DNA of 64,000 nucleotides from Gracilibacillus salinarum (GTDB taxonomy: Bacteria; Bacillota; Bacilli; Bacillales; Amphibacillaceae). Made by a program: the position numbers and the translations under genes. Below, one piece after another: positions 50,189 through 59,379 of this stretch. Where the stretch lies: contig NZ_CP095071.1 in the NCBI RefSeq assembly GCF_022919575.1, positions 62,001 to 126,000 of the forward strand, written 5' to 3'. Each line of letters opens with the position of its first letter. The first letter of the stretch is position 1. A model generated the notes under the pieces. That model saw nothing but the letters and a program-made list of their open reading frames with translations. It had not been told where the DNA came from and did not search any database.

Positions 50189-50885
50189 CAAAGAAAGTAT
50201 ATAAGTGCAGTCATAGAAGTAATCATGCTGAATAGGAAGATGGGTTCCTATAATATGGATTATGTAAACTACCCATTGCTAGCCGAGCACCCATGTTGAG
50301 ATATTTAATGTGCTGGGATACCGCTTCGTCCAACCACTCCGCGTCCTGCGGGGCACGGCTGAAGCTAACTTTGTGAAGAAGAGCACTTCACAAAGTGGAT
50401 CTTCAGCACCTGCACAATCCCGCGGGAGTCTCCGTGGTTGGCCTACGCTGATGTATAGCTCCACAATTTATGCGACAGCTAGGATATGAAGCACTATCTG
50501 CAAGATTTACACCATAATTGATGAGATACATTCCTAGCACGACTGCTTTTTGCTGTTACATAATTTGTAGCACTTCCCTCAAGCGTAGGAAATAGGCGGA
50601 GACTCCCGTGGAATCAGCGCGAGCTGAAGATCCATTTTATTTGTGCCTGTATTGCTTCGAAGTGGGCTTCCTCGGCACAAGGCAGCAAAGATGCTGTTCA
50701 AGCAGTAGCCTAGCTGAAGCCGTGCCCACAGGACGCGGAGCCTATTTCCGGAGCTTTGCAACGCAGATAAAATATTTCAAAATGACCGTTTTGCCATATA
50801 GCCTTAGTTGACATAATCCATACTATAGGAAGTTGTTTATTAATTAAGTCAACTAGGACCGGGCGGTTTATGCCCGATTTTTCTT
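50189..50885 (+). repeat. Intergenic hairpin-pair element, complete copy 7 (A next to L)
   Basis: Inverted repeats are at 50249-50265 and 50811-50827. Hairpin A has the short tip, and hairpin B a long tip with an internal deletion (GTGCCTGTATTGCTTCGAAG). Flank R ends GGGCGGTTTATGCCCGATTTTT. Confidence 0.9.
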
Positions 50886-50899
50886 AAGTGAAAGGATGA

Positions 50900-50940
50900 C
50901 CGTGCTAAGAGGCTAGCATTGCATCAGCCTCTTAGCGCGG
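50900..50940. terminator. Hairpin after ykyB
   Basis: CCGTGCTAAGAGGCT and AGCCTCTTAGCGCGG form a 14-pair stem between element copy 7 and ykyB. No strong T run on either strand. Confidence 0.6.
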
Positions 50941-50958
50941 TTTGAATAAATAGGTGAA

Positions 50959-51432
50959 TTACCACCTTTTTCGCTTATGATAAAAAGGAGACAGAGAAGA
51001 AGGGGAATTCGTAAATGGTGAGTATTTTGGTTTAGGCTTGGCTTGCTTCTGCTTAGTTGCTTTTACTGACCAATCCAAATAGACTAGTAATGTTTTCTTT
51101 GCATTTGTCAGCGACAGGGAAGGTTTAGGGTTTCGATAGGATTCATCGAGCTTTCCTAAATGCTTCAGAGCCTGCATATCATCTTTGGATGGAGGCATGT
51201 GAAAATAATAGTTTCCAACTTGAACAAGAAGGACAGAATGCTGTCTGCTTTGTTTAGGATTATTGGAAAAATGCAGTCCTACTTTAATTGCTTTTTTTTC
51301 TGATAAGAGTTTTTTCATTGTTTCATTTTTTAACTGGTATAATTGTGTGGGATCAAGCGCTGTTTTAGCATGGCGGTTCACAATAAAAAGGGCTTGGCCT
51401 ATTTTATTGATTTCTGTATGTTGATCTTCCAT
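50959..51432 (-). CDS. ykyB: YkyB-family protein
   Basis: The 157 residues match the YkyB family: INKIGQALFIVNRHAKTA at the start and a basic, Lys/Pro-rich tail. Function unknown. It lies beside patA and ykuE relatives, as in B. subtilis. The ATG follows GAAAGGAAGGTG. Confidence 0.84.
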   Translation of the reverse strand: MEDQHTEINKIGQALFIVNRHAKTALDPTQLYQLKNETMKKLLSEKKAIKVGLHFSNNPKQSRQHSVLLVQVGNYYFHMPPSKDDMQALKHLGKLDESYRNPKPSLSLTNAKKTLLVYLDWSVKATKQKQAKPKPKYSPFTNSPSSLSPFYHKRKRW

Positions 51433-51457
51433 ATATTCACCTTCCTTTCTTCATAAT

Positions 51458-51488
51458 AAAAAGCAGAAGAGCGAACTCTTCTACTTTT
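51458..51488 (-). terminator. Intrinsic terminator of the SCO-like gene
   Basis: Read leftward AGTAGAAGAGTTCGCTCTTCTGCT is a hairpin followed by TTTT. Confidence 0.85.
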
Positions 51489-51492
51489 CACT

Positions 51493-52059
51493 TTAATTCA
51501 TTGATTGGATATCTTCAACTATTTTTTTCATATTATCCGCTTTTTGTCCATTGTACCCTTTAATAGCATTACCATCCGGTGATACAAGATAAAAGGTAGT
51601 AGAATGAATAACCTGGTCATCATTCTCAGGATTTTCTACGAAAGCTTTGAAAGAATTTTCTGTAAAGCTTTTAATCTCATCGTCTGTATAGCCAGTTAAT
51701 GCGTGCCAATTGTCAAAGGTTCCACCACGCTCCGAAATATAATCTTTCAAAACTTCAGGAGAATCATTGGTTGGATCTACACTGAAAGAAACTAGCTCTG
51801 CATCAATTCCGGCATCGTCTAATTGTTTTTGCAATCGTGCCATATTAGCTGTCATAGGTGGACAAACCGTCTCGCAATTAGTGAATATCATATCGGCTAT
51901 CCAAAATTTTCCTTCTAAATCACTTTTTGAAAAACTTTCACCGTCTTGATCAGTGAATGTAAAGTTTTGAACTTCGTACGAAAAATCACCTTCATATTTG
52001 TTACCGCATCCAACTAAAATAAAGAGCAGTGCCAGTGACACCAGCAACGTTTTTTTCAT
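51493..52059 (-). CDS. SCO1/SenC-family copper lipoprotein
   Basis: The start at ATG 52059 gives 188 residues with a lipobox LVGC (Cys18). The copper/thiol motif Cys62-x3-Cys66 (NCETVCP) and a downstream His (VIHSTTFYL) are intact, so it could deliver copper to the cytochrome oxidase CuA site. B. subtilis YpmQ is the relative. It is 16 bases after ykuE and may share its transcript. Confidence 0.9.
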   Translation of the reverse strand: MKKTLLVSLALLFILVGCGNKYEGDFSYEVQNFTFTDQDGESFSKSDLEGKFWIADMIFTNCETVCPPMTANMARLQKQLDDAGIDAELVSFSVDPTNDSPEVLKDYISERGGTFDNWHALTGYTDDEIKSFTENSFKAFVENPENDDQVIHSTTFYLVSPDGNAIKGYNGQKADNMKKIVEDIQSMN

Positions 52060-52075
52060 CCTAATCACTCCTGTC

Positions 52076-52927
52076 TTACATTTGTTTTAATTGATAAATT
52101 GTCATTTCAGGTTTACACAAGAAACGGTAAGGTAACCTGGTAGTGCCGAGTCCCCGACTGACATATAATTGCATTGGTGTTTCGCCAACCTGATAATGAC
52201 CTTCTACATATTTTTCAGCAAGGTGTGGCGTATAAATATACCCGATAAATGGCAGTTGAACTTGTCCACCATGACTATGACCAGACAGTTGTACATCGAT
52301 TGGATAATCTTTTGCGATATCGGCATAATCAGGTTCGTGAGCAAGCAAGATAGTAAAATATGTATCATTCAATCCTTTCATTGCCTGCGCTAAATCTGGT
52401 GATCCTAATAGGACATCGTCAACACCTGCAACATTTATCATAGCATCATTCTTTTGGATTTGTCTGTGTCCATTCTGCAACAATTCAAACCCTGACTTAT
52501 CAAATACCTCTTTTATGATATCTGTTCCGTACCCACCGTGATCATGATTTCCGTAAATCCACAGTTTTCCATCTTTTGCATTTATCTTTTGTAATATCTG
52601 TATTAATCTGTCAGAGATCTTATAAAGACGTGGATTATCAACCAAATCACCGGTAAAGACGACAAGGTCAGGCGCTTCCTGGTTGATCTTGACAACTAAT
52701 TTCTCTAATTGATCCAGTGAATATTGAAAACCAATATGTGTATCCGAAAATTGTAAAATGCGATAGCCTTCAAACGATTTAGAAATTTTGAGGTTCGGCA
52801 CCGTCACATAATGAACATCCAGCATACTTGTTTCCACTTCCCGAGCGTAATAATAAGTTCCGCCACCAAGCCCGAACATCGCGACGAAACTGCCAAATAA
52901 ACGTTTTAAAAAAGTTCTTCGCTTCAT
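52076..52927 (-). CDS. ykuE: Tat-exported metallophosphoesterase YkuE
   Basis: The N terminus MKRRTFLKRLFGSFVAMF contains the twin-arginine motif RRTFLK. The calcineurin-like metal ligands follow: FSDTHIG, FTGDLVDN, YGNHDHGG, LAHEPDYAD and SGHSHGGQ. B. subtilis YkuE is a known substrate of TatAyCy, and its metal content is manganese-linked. 283 residues, full length. Confidence 0.92.
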   Translation of the reverse strand: MKRRTFLKRLFGSFVAMFGLGGGTYYYAREVETSMLDVHYVTVPNLKISKSFEGYRILQFSDTHIGFQYSLDQLEKLVVKINQEAPDLVVFTGDLVDNPRLYKISDRLIQILQKINAKDGKLWIYGNHDHGGYGTDIIKEVFDKSGFELLQNGHRQIQKNDAMINVAGVDDVLLGSPDLAQAMKGLNDTYFTILLAHEPDYADIAKDYPIDVQLSGHSHGGQVQLPFIGYIYTPHLAEKYVEGHYQVGETPMQLYVSRGLGTTRLPYRFLCKPEMTIYQLKQM

Positions 52928-53098
52928 ATTATTTCATATACCCTTTCTTTACTAACGAACGATCATTACTTATTATAGCATGGAGTATAACAGATATGAT
53001 ATCGAGACATTAGATTACACAAATTTTTAAAAAATATGTTAAAATAGAAAAGTGATGTCATAATAGCTCCTTCACTAAAACAAAAAGGAGTGTCCCAT

Positions 53099-53539
53099 AT
53101 GTCTAGTGTGTTAAGGAAAACGCTAACTGATTTGACGGTAGGGGATTTAATGATCCCGGCTGAGAAGGTAGCGCATGTACAAGAAGGGAATCCAATCGAG
53201 CATGCACTGCTTGTGTTAGTCGAATCAGGTTATTCGTCAGTTCCCGTTTTAGACTTAGAATACAAATTTAAAGGTACAATTGCGAAAACACCAATCTTAA
53301 AAAGCGTAATGGGCATGGAACGATTTGAGATGGAACGATTAGCGGAAATTAAAGTAGAAGCTGTTATGCAAAAGGATCAGCCAACTTTGACAGAGGATAC
53401 GGATTTTCTCACCTGTCTGAAAGTGGTTATTAATCATGCCTTTGCTTGTGTGACAGATGAGCAAGGTTATTTTCTTGGAATCCTGACAAGACGTGCCATA
53501 TTAAAAGAAGTGAATAAATCCATGTATACAACAAAATAA
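53099..53539 (+). CDS. cbpB: CBS-pair protein CbpB (YkuL/DarB), c-di-AMP binding
   Basis: The ATG at 53099 after AAAGGAGTG gives 146 residues. Two CBS domains fill the protein: residues 10-70 with VGDLMIPAEKV and SVPVLD, and 75-140 with VEAVMQKDQP and GILTRR. B. subtilis YkuL/DarB binds c-di-AMP and, when free, the stringent-response protein Rel. Its position upstream of dapH matches B. subtilis. Confidence 0.88.
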   Translation: MSSVLRKTLTDLTVGDLMIPAEKVAHVQEGNPIEHALLVLVESGYSSVPVLDLEYKFKGTIAKTPILKSVMGMERFEMERLAEIKVEAVMQKDQPTLTEDTDFLTCLKVVINHAFACVTDEQGYFLGILTRRAILKEVNKSMYTTK

Positions 53540-53608
53540 TATTACTTGTTAAAGAGGTTATTGTTTTGTTACATTTATAAAGACAACAATTTAATGGAGG
53601 ACTAATCA

Positions 53609-54328
53609 ATGAAGCAAATGGATGCACATGAAATAATTTCATTTATTTCAAACAGTACAAAATCCACACCTGTAAAAGTGTATGTGAAAGGAACTGATCT
53701 AGCGTCTGTAGAAGCAACAGGTTCCGTGCAAACATTCTTAAATGAAACGAATGGTGTTATTTTTGGTGAATGGAAAGAGGTAAAAGCACTGCTTGATACA
53801 TACAGTGATCAAATCACAGACTACGTAGTAGAAAATGATCGTCGCAATTCAGCAATCCCGTTATTAGATATGAAAGATATCAATGCACGTATCGAGCCGG
53901 GAGCAATTATTCGTGAGCAAGTAGAAATTGGCGATGGCGCTGTTATCATGTTTGGTGCGATGATTAATATTGGTTCTGTCATTGGTGAAGGAACCATGAT
54001 TGATATGAATGCTTCACTTGGAGGTCGTGCTACAGTAGGTAAAAACTGTCATGTCGGCGCCGGTGCTGTATTAGCAGGAGTTATTGAACCACCTTCTGCT
54101 CAACCAGTTGTTATTGAAGATGGCGTTGTAATTGGAGCCAATGCAGTAGTATTAGAAGGGGTACGTGTAGGAGAAGGAGCAGTTGTAGCAGCTGGAGCTG
54201 TTGTAACGAAAGATGTACCGCCAAATACAGTTGTAGCTGGCACGCCAGCTAAAGTGATCAAAGAGATTGATGATCAAACAAAAGCAAAAACTGAAATCAT
54301 GGAAGCACTTCGCAAATTGGATGATTAA
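53609..54328 (+). CDS. dapH: Tetrahydrodipicolinate N-acetyltransferase
   Basis: It acetylates tetrahydrodipicolinate with acetyl-CoA, the first step of the acetylase branch to DAP. The 239 residues have an N-terminal helical domain and a left-handed hexapeptide-repeat domain ([31 protein letters not shown], read in pieces), plus [24 protein letters not shown]. The deacetylase gene, normally adjacent, is separated here by element copy 8. Confidence 0.95.
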   Translation: MKQMDAHEIISFISNSTKSTPVKVYVKGTDLASVEATGSVQTFLNETNGVIFGEWKEVKALLDTYSDQITDYVVENDRRNSAIPLLDMKDINARIEPGAIIREQVEIGDGAVIMFGAMINIGSVIGEGTMIDMNASLGGRATVGKNCHVGAGAVLAGVIEPPSAQPVVIEDGVVIGANAVVLEGVRVGEGAVVAAGAVVTKDVPPNTVVAGTPAKVIKEIDDQTKAKTEIMEALRKLDD

Positions 54329-54334
54329 GTAAAA

Positions 54335-54369
54335 ACAAGGCAGGATCGCCAGGATCCTGCCTTGTTTTA
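54335..54369 (+). terminator. Intrinsic terminator of dapH
   Basis: ACAAGGCAGGATC, GCCA loop, GATCCTGCCTTGT, then TTT. Confidence 0.93.
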
Positions 54370-54370
54370 A

Positions 54371-55152
54371 CGAGTAAGCAAGTATTAACGTACTGTCACA
54401 TAGAAGGAATCAGTGAAGAACAAGAAAATGGGTTCTTATAATGTGGATTATGTCAAATAGAATTGTATGTAGATGTGGCAATTTTGATTGAGAAATATGT
54501 GCTTAGCAAAGCTCTGTAAATTGGCTCCGCGTCCTGTGGAACGGCTTCAGCTAGGCTACTACTTGAACAGCATCTTTGCTGCCTTGTGCCGAGGAAGCCC
54601 ACTTCGAAGCAATGCTTGCAGACACAGGCACAAATGAAGTGGATCTTCAGCTCGCGCTGAGGCATGAGGAGTCTCCGCCTATTTCCTACGCTTAAAGGAA
54701 GCACTACACCACTAGTGACAATTAAAAGCAGCAGTGCTAAGCATCAAATCTCCATCATTCGCAATGCAATTGTTAATTGTTGCTTTTGGATGGCAATCTA
54801 CATGGTAAATCTTACATTAGTTGTAGAGCCCCTATCCTAGCGTAGGCTAACCACGGAGACTCCCGCGGGACAGGCAGGCGCTGAAGATCCACAACGTCTG
54901 CACCTGCGTCTTCTAGTAACGCTTCGAAGTAAGCTTCCTCGGTGCAAGGCAGCAAAGAAGTGATTCGTGTAGTAGCCTAGCTTCAGCCGTGCCCCGCAGG
55001 ACGCGGAGTGGTTGAACGGAGCGGTATCCCAGCACATGAATCATTTCAAAATTACCACTAAGCATAAAGCGGCTAGTTTACATAATCCATATTATAGGAA
55101 ATTGTATATAAATTACATCAATTAGGACCGAAGAGTTATGTCCGGTTTTTCT
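54371..55152 (+). repeat. Intergenic hairpin-pair element, copy 8, core reversed (B next to L)
   Basis: Flanks L and R keep the usual direction, with inverted repeats at 54437-54453 and 55080-55096, but hairpin B precedes hairpin A. Both have long tips. This is the second copy, after copy 3, with an inverted core. It separates dapH from the deacetylase gene. Confidence 0.9.
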
Positions 55153-55157
55153 AGTGT

Positions 55158-55225
55158 GTTAGAAGAAAGTAGCAATGAATAAGCTTGACGTAGTGAAAAT
55201 TTAGTTTGTACTAAGGTATAATAAC
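55158..55225 (+). repeat. Short repeat family 2, copy d
   Basis: AGCAATGAATAAGCTTGACG followed by TAGTGAAAATTTAGTTTG and ACTAAGGTATAATAA, very close to copy b at 43671. It follows flank R here but precedes flank L there. Confidence 0.62.
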
Positions 55226-55286
55226 TACAGCACTCACTGTTAATGCAGCGATTCTATGCATAGTGAAAATAGAAGAGGAGTATATT

Positions 55287-56402
55287 ATGGAGCGCGATCA
55301 GCTATTAAATATTAGAAGAGAATTACATCAAATACCTGAATTAGGTTTTAAGGAATTCAAAACGCAAGCCTTTTTAATAGATACAATTGAGCAGTTTAAT
55401 CGAGAGAATATTACCATTACAAAGTGGGAAACAGGGTTATTTGTATTGGTTAAGGGAACAAATCCAACGAAAACAATGGCTTACCGTACCGACATTGACG
55501 GCTTGCCAATTACGGAAAACACCGGACTGCCATTTGCTTCAACACATACAGATCGAATGCATGCATGTGGACATGATATTCATATGACCATTGCGCTCGG
55601 CGCCCTGGATCATATCAGCGCTAATCCAATCGATGATAATGTGTTGTTTATTTTTCAGCCAGCAGAGGAAGGACCGGGTGGGGCAGATCCAATCTTGAAA
55701 TCTGACGTCTTCCAACAATTTGATGTTGATAGTATTTTTGCCCTGCATATTGCACCAGATTTGCCAGTCGGCACAGTTTCTAGCAGAACAGGCTTACTGT
55801 TCGCCAATACGAGTGAACTGTTCATGGATTTCACCGGAAAGGGTGGACATGCTGCCTATCCACACTTGACGAAAGATATGATAGTTACTGCCAGTACGTT
55901 CGTGACACAGATCCAGCAAATTATTTCAAGAAAAGTGGATCCGCTTGACAGTGGTGTGATAACGATCGGGAAGATGACAGCTGGGACGGTCCAGAATATT
56001 ATCGCTGAAACAGCTCGTTTGGAAGGGACTATTCGAACCCTGCAACCTGAAACCATGATTACAATCAAGCAGGAATTGGAGCGCGCCATCAAAGGATTTG
56101 AATTAGCTTATGACTGTCAAATTGATGTGGACTATGGGGCTAATTATTATCAAGTTAGTAATGATCAAACCTTTGTAGACTTGTTTACTAAAGTAGTGGA
56201 GGCAGAAGGAATTTCATTTAAAGAAGCAAATGCTGCGATGACCGGTGAGGATTTTGGTTATTTCTTAAAAGAAATACCAGGGTTCATGTTCTGGTTAGGA
56301 GTAAATTCACCGTACGGATTACATCACAGTCAACTTAATCCAGATGAAGATGCAATCGAAGTTGGGGTAAAAGCTGTAACGGCTATGATGAGGGCATTAT
56401 AA
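55287..56402 (+). CDS. N-acetyldiaminopimelate deacetylase (YkuR)
   Basis: It removes the acetyl group from N-acetyl-LL-diaminopimelate. The ATG at 55287 after AGAGGAG gives 371 residues. This M20-family metallopeptidase has RRELHQIPELGFKE, AYRTDIDGLPI, MHACGHDIHM, FQPAEEGPGGADP and GEDFGYFLKEIPG. It is YkuR of B. subtilis (also called DapL there, a name used for another enzyme elsewhere). Confidence 0.92.
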   Translation: MERDQLLNIRRELHQIPELGFKEFKTQAFLIDTIEQFNRENITITKWETGLFVLVKGTNPTKTMAYRTDIDGLPITENTGLPFASTHTDRMHACGHDIHMTIALGALDHISANPIDDNVLFIFQPAEEGPGGADPILKSDVFQQFDVDSIFALHIAPDLPVGTVSSRTGLLFANTSELFMDFTGKGGHAAYPHLTKDMIVTASTFVTQIQQIISRKVDPLDSGVITIGKMTAGTVQNIIAETARLEGTIRTLQPETMITIKQELERAIKGFELAYDCQIDVDYGANYYQVSNDQTFVDLFTKVVEAEGISFKEANAAMTGEDFGYFLKEIPGFMFWLGVNSPYGLHHSQLNPDEDAIEVGVKAVTAMMRAL

Positions 56403-56574
56403 AAAAGTCAGTTAGCTGTGCCATAATTACATAGCTAGTCTACCTAATCTATTTATAAATGGTTAACAGTCATTTTAAGTTATATAGTAACGATTGTTTT
56501 TCTCTGAAACAATTTAAAAGAGCTGACTGAGGATCTAAATGATAGGGAAAAGTGGAAACTAATTAAATGAATGT

Positions 56575-56608
56575 AAAAACTCCGAGCGTTAATGGCCCGG
56601 AGTTTTTA
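56575..56608. terminator. Shared terminator between ykuR and ykuT
   Basis: AAAAACTCCG and CGGAGTTTTT flank a 13-base loop; T runs on both strands allow it to serve both convergent genes. Confidence 0.82.
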
Positions 56609-57442
56609 TTACTTATCTTTTTGAATATAAACTTGATGTGGAAATGGGATTTCGATATTATTAGCGTCAAATGCTTCTTTAATACGTTTGCGAATATCAC
56701 GTTCTGCACCAAATTGTTCCATGTTCAGGGTTTTACCAATAATTCGTAATACTACCTCGCTTGAACCGAAAGCCTGTACACCTAATACATCAGGTCCTTC
56801 TGCAAAGCGTGGATCAGATTCGAATTCCTGGCATACTCCTTGTAATACAGACATTGCTTCATCGATATTGTCATCATAGCTGATACCAATATCAACTAGT
56901 GCACGCATATTTCCTCTGGAGTGGTTACTGACACCAGAAATTTCACGGTTCGGTACAAAATGAAGCGTGCCATCAAACCCGCGAATTTGTGTGGTTCTTA
57001 AGCCAACTTCTTCTACTATACCGCCATATCCAGCTGTCGTAACATAGTCTCCAACATCGACTTGTTTTTCTAATAGAATGAAAAAACCAGTTACAATGTC
57101 ACTGACTAATCCTTGTGCACCAAAACCAATAGCAAGGCCGACAACACCTGCACCTGCTATTAGTGGAGCAATATCTAATCCGATAATTGCAAAGAACATG
57201 ACGACGAATACAAATATTAACACATATGAAAATACGTTAAGTAATAATTTCTCTAATGTTTGTATTCTTGCTTCTGATACCCTTTGTTTTGAACTTGATT
57301 TTCTTATGCTTGCAGAGATGATTTTTTTTCCAATTGGTTTAACTATCATCATAGCTAAAATCAGAATAATAATCTGAATTCCAAATCCGATGACAGTGTC
57401 TAATATGTAGCCCCAATCCAATGCTAGTCCATCTTCAAACAT
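56609..57442 (-). CDS. ykuT: MscS-family mechanosensitive channel YkuT
   Basis: The ATG at 57442 after AAAGGAGGC gives 277 residues. Three N-terminal transmembrane helices end in the pore helix LIAGAGVVGLAIGFGAQGLVSD (glycine/alanine-rich), followed by a beta domain with VGDYVTTAGYGGIVEEVGLRTTQIR (in parts). Expected to release solutes on hypo-osmotic shock. Confidence 0.9.
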   Translation of the reverse strand: MFEDGLALDWGYILDTVIGFGIQIIILILAMMIVKPIGKKIISASIRKSSSKQRVSEARIQTLEKLLLNVFSYVLIFVFVVMFFAIIGLDIAPLIAGAGVVGLAIGFGAQGLVSDIVTGFFILLEKQVDVGDYVTTAGYGGIVEEVGLRTTQIRGFDGTLHFVPNREISGVSNHSRGNMRALVDIGISYDDNIDEAMSVLQGVCQEFESDPRFAEGPDVLGVQAFGSSEVVLRIIGKTLNMEQFGAERDIRKRIKEAFDANNIEIPFPHQVYIQKDK

Positions 57443-57609
57443 GTTATGCCTCCTTTTTATGTGAATATTTCTATCATATAGTATACATACCTCAACATTC
57501 AAATGATAAAACTAAAAAATAATTTAAGAAATTGAGTCGAAAAGGTGGAAATTTATTTCGGATGCCGTTATATTTATACATACGTAAAAAATTAGGGGGT
57601 GCAAACTAA

Positions 57610-59361
57610 ATGGAAATCTTTAAGAAGTTGAAACAGTTTTATTGGCCGTTTCGAAGGTTCTTTCTTCTGTCCGTATTATTCGTTGTAATCGTTACAGCTA
57701 TTACTCTCGCTTATCCGATCATTCTGCAGAAAACGATTGATGACGTTGTAAGAGGACAGGAGTACCAGCTTATACCGATTTTATCGGTGACGTTTATTGG
57801 GTTAATGATTATAAAAGGGATAGCTAATTTTCTGCAACAGTATTTAGGGGACTTATTCGGAATTAAATCTGTGTATGTTTTACGCGATGCATTATATAAG
57901 AAATTGCAAAGGCTTTCGTTCACTTATTATGACAACGCTAGAACAGGAGATTTAATGTCAAGGCTTACAATGGATGTGGAAGGATTTAAGTTTTTCCTGG
58001 CAGCAGGTTTTAGAGAATTGATTCGAGTCACTTTATTAATCACAATTGCTTTATGTGTCATGTTCTTCTATTCTGTACCATTAGCATTAGTTACGATGGC
58101 CGCAATGCCTTTTTTAGCCATCGTTGTCTATCGATTCGATAAGAAAGTTCATCCGGCTTTCCGTAATGTCCGTAAATCTTTAGGACGATTGAACACAAGA
58201 ATACAAGAAAATGTCAGTGGGATGAATACAGTTAAATCGCTATCCAAGGAAGATTTTGAAATCGACCGTTTTACAAAGAATAATGCCAATTATAAAGAAG
58301 TGAATATTTTTACGTCAAATATTTGGTCGCGTTATTTTCCTTTGATGGAATTCATCGGGAATATTTCGATGGTAGCACTATTGATTTACGGGGGATACTT
58401 GGTTATTAATGGTTCGTTACAGCTCGGTGAATTAGTTGCCTTCTTCAGTTTAGTTACCTATATATTAGGGCCGTTAATGCACTTAGGTTTTATCGTAAAC
58501 CAATTCTCCCAGGCAAAAGCGTCAGGAGAACGATTGTTAGAGATTTTAGAAGCAAGAGAAGATATTGTGGAAGATGAAGATCCACTATTAGCCGAACAAA
58601 TTCAGGGACATGTGACGTTTAAAAACGTGTCATTAACCTATATCGAGGATGATGATGCGGCACTAAAAAATATTTCATTTGACGCACCAGAAGGAAAAGT
58701 AATTGGGCTAATCGGTCCTACGGGTGCAGGGAAGACGAGTATTACCCAGCTGATCACCAGATTTTATGAACCAGATCAGGGTGAGGTTCTTGTTGATGGC
58801 AGACCTACGTCATCTTATACGCTTCAATCATTGCGAAAGCATATCGGCTTTGTATTACAGGAATCGTTCTTATTTTCTACTACGATTAAAGAAAACATTT
58901 CTTACGGAAATCCTGATGCAACAATGGATGAGATTATTGCAGCAGCAAAACGAGCACAGGCTCATGACTTTATAATGGAGATGCCAAAAGGTTATGATAC
59001 ATTACTTGGAGAGCGGGGTATGGGTCTTTCCGGTGGTCAGAAGCAGCGGATTGCTATTGCACGTGCGATTTTGATCGATCCTTCCATCCTCGTGCTGGAT
59101 GATGCTACCTCAGCTGTTGATATGGAAACAGAGTTCAACATTCAAAAAGCATTAAAAGAAGTAATGGATGACAGAACGACCTTTATTATCGCACATCGAA
59201 TTTCTTCATTGAAGCACGCAGATGAAATTATTGTATTAGACGAAGGTGAAATAGTAGAAAGAGGAACGCATGATCAACTTATTCATCAAAATGGAGCTTA
59301 TCGTCGAATCTATGATATACAATATCAAGACCGAGAAACGGTGTTACAATCAACTAAATAA
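57610..59361 (+). CDS. Heterodimeric ABC exporter, subunit with degenerate ATP site
   Basis: The 583 residues have six transmembrane helices, then a nucleotide-binding domain with Walker A GPTGAGKTS at about 369-377, signature LSGGQKQR near 472, and Walker B LVLDDATSAVD near 494. The catalytic Glu after Walker B is Asp, typical of the non-hydrolysing half of heterodimeric exporters such as BmrC/BmrD or TM287/288. The partner gene follows 18 bases later. Substrate unknown; multidrug or lipid export is possible. Confidence 0.88.
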   Translation: MEIFKKLKQFYWPFRRFFLLSVLFVVIVTAITLAYPIILQKTIDDVVRGQEYQLIPILSVTFIGLMIIKGIANFLQQYLGDLFGIKSVYVLRDALYKKLQRLSFTYYDNARTGDLMSRLTMDVEGFKFFLAAGFRELIRVTLLITIALCVMFFYSVPLALVTMAAMPFLAIVVYRFDKKVHPAFRNVRKSLGRLNTRIQENVSGMNTVKSLSKEDFEIDRFTKNNANYKEVNIFTSNIWSRYFPLMEFIGNISMVALLIYGGYLVINGSLQLGELVAFFSLVTYILGPLMHLGFIVNQFSQAKASGERLLEILEAREDIVEDEDPLLAEQIQGHVTFKNVSLTYIEDDDAALKNISFDAPEGKVIGLIGPTGAGKTSITQLITRFYEPDQGEVLVDGRPTSSYTLQSLRKHIGFVLQESFLFSTTIKENISYGNPDATMDEIIAAAKRAQAHDFIMEMPKGYDTLLGERGMGLSGGQKQRIAIARAILIDPSILVLDDATSAVDMETEFNIQKALKEVMDDRTTFIIAHRISSLKHADEIIVLDEGEIVERGTHDQLIHQNGAYRRIYDIQYQDRETVLQSTK

Positions 59362-59379
59362 AGAAAAGGAGGAAGGAAA

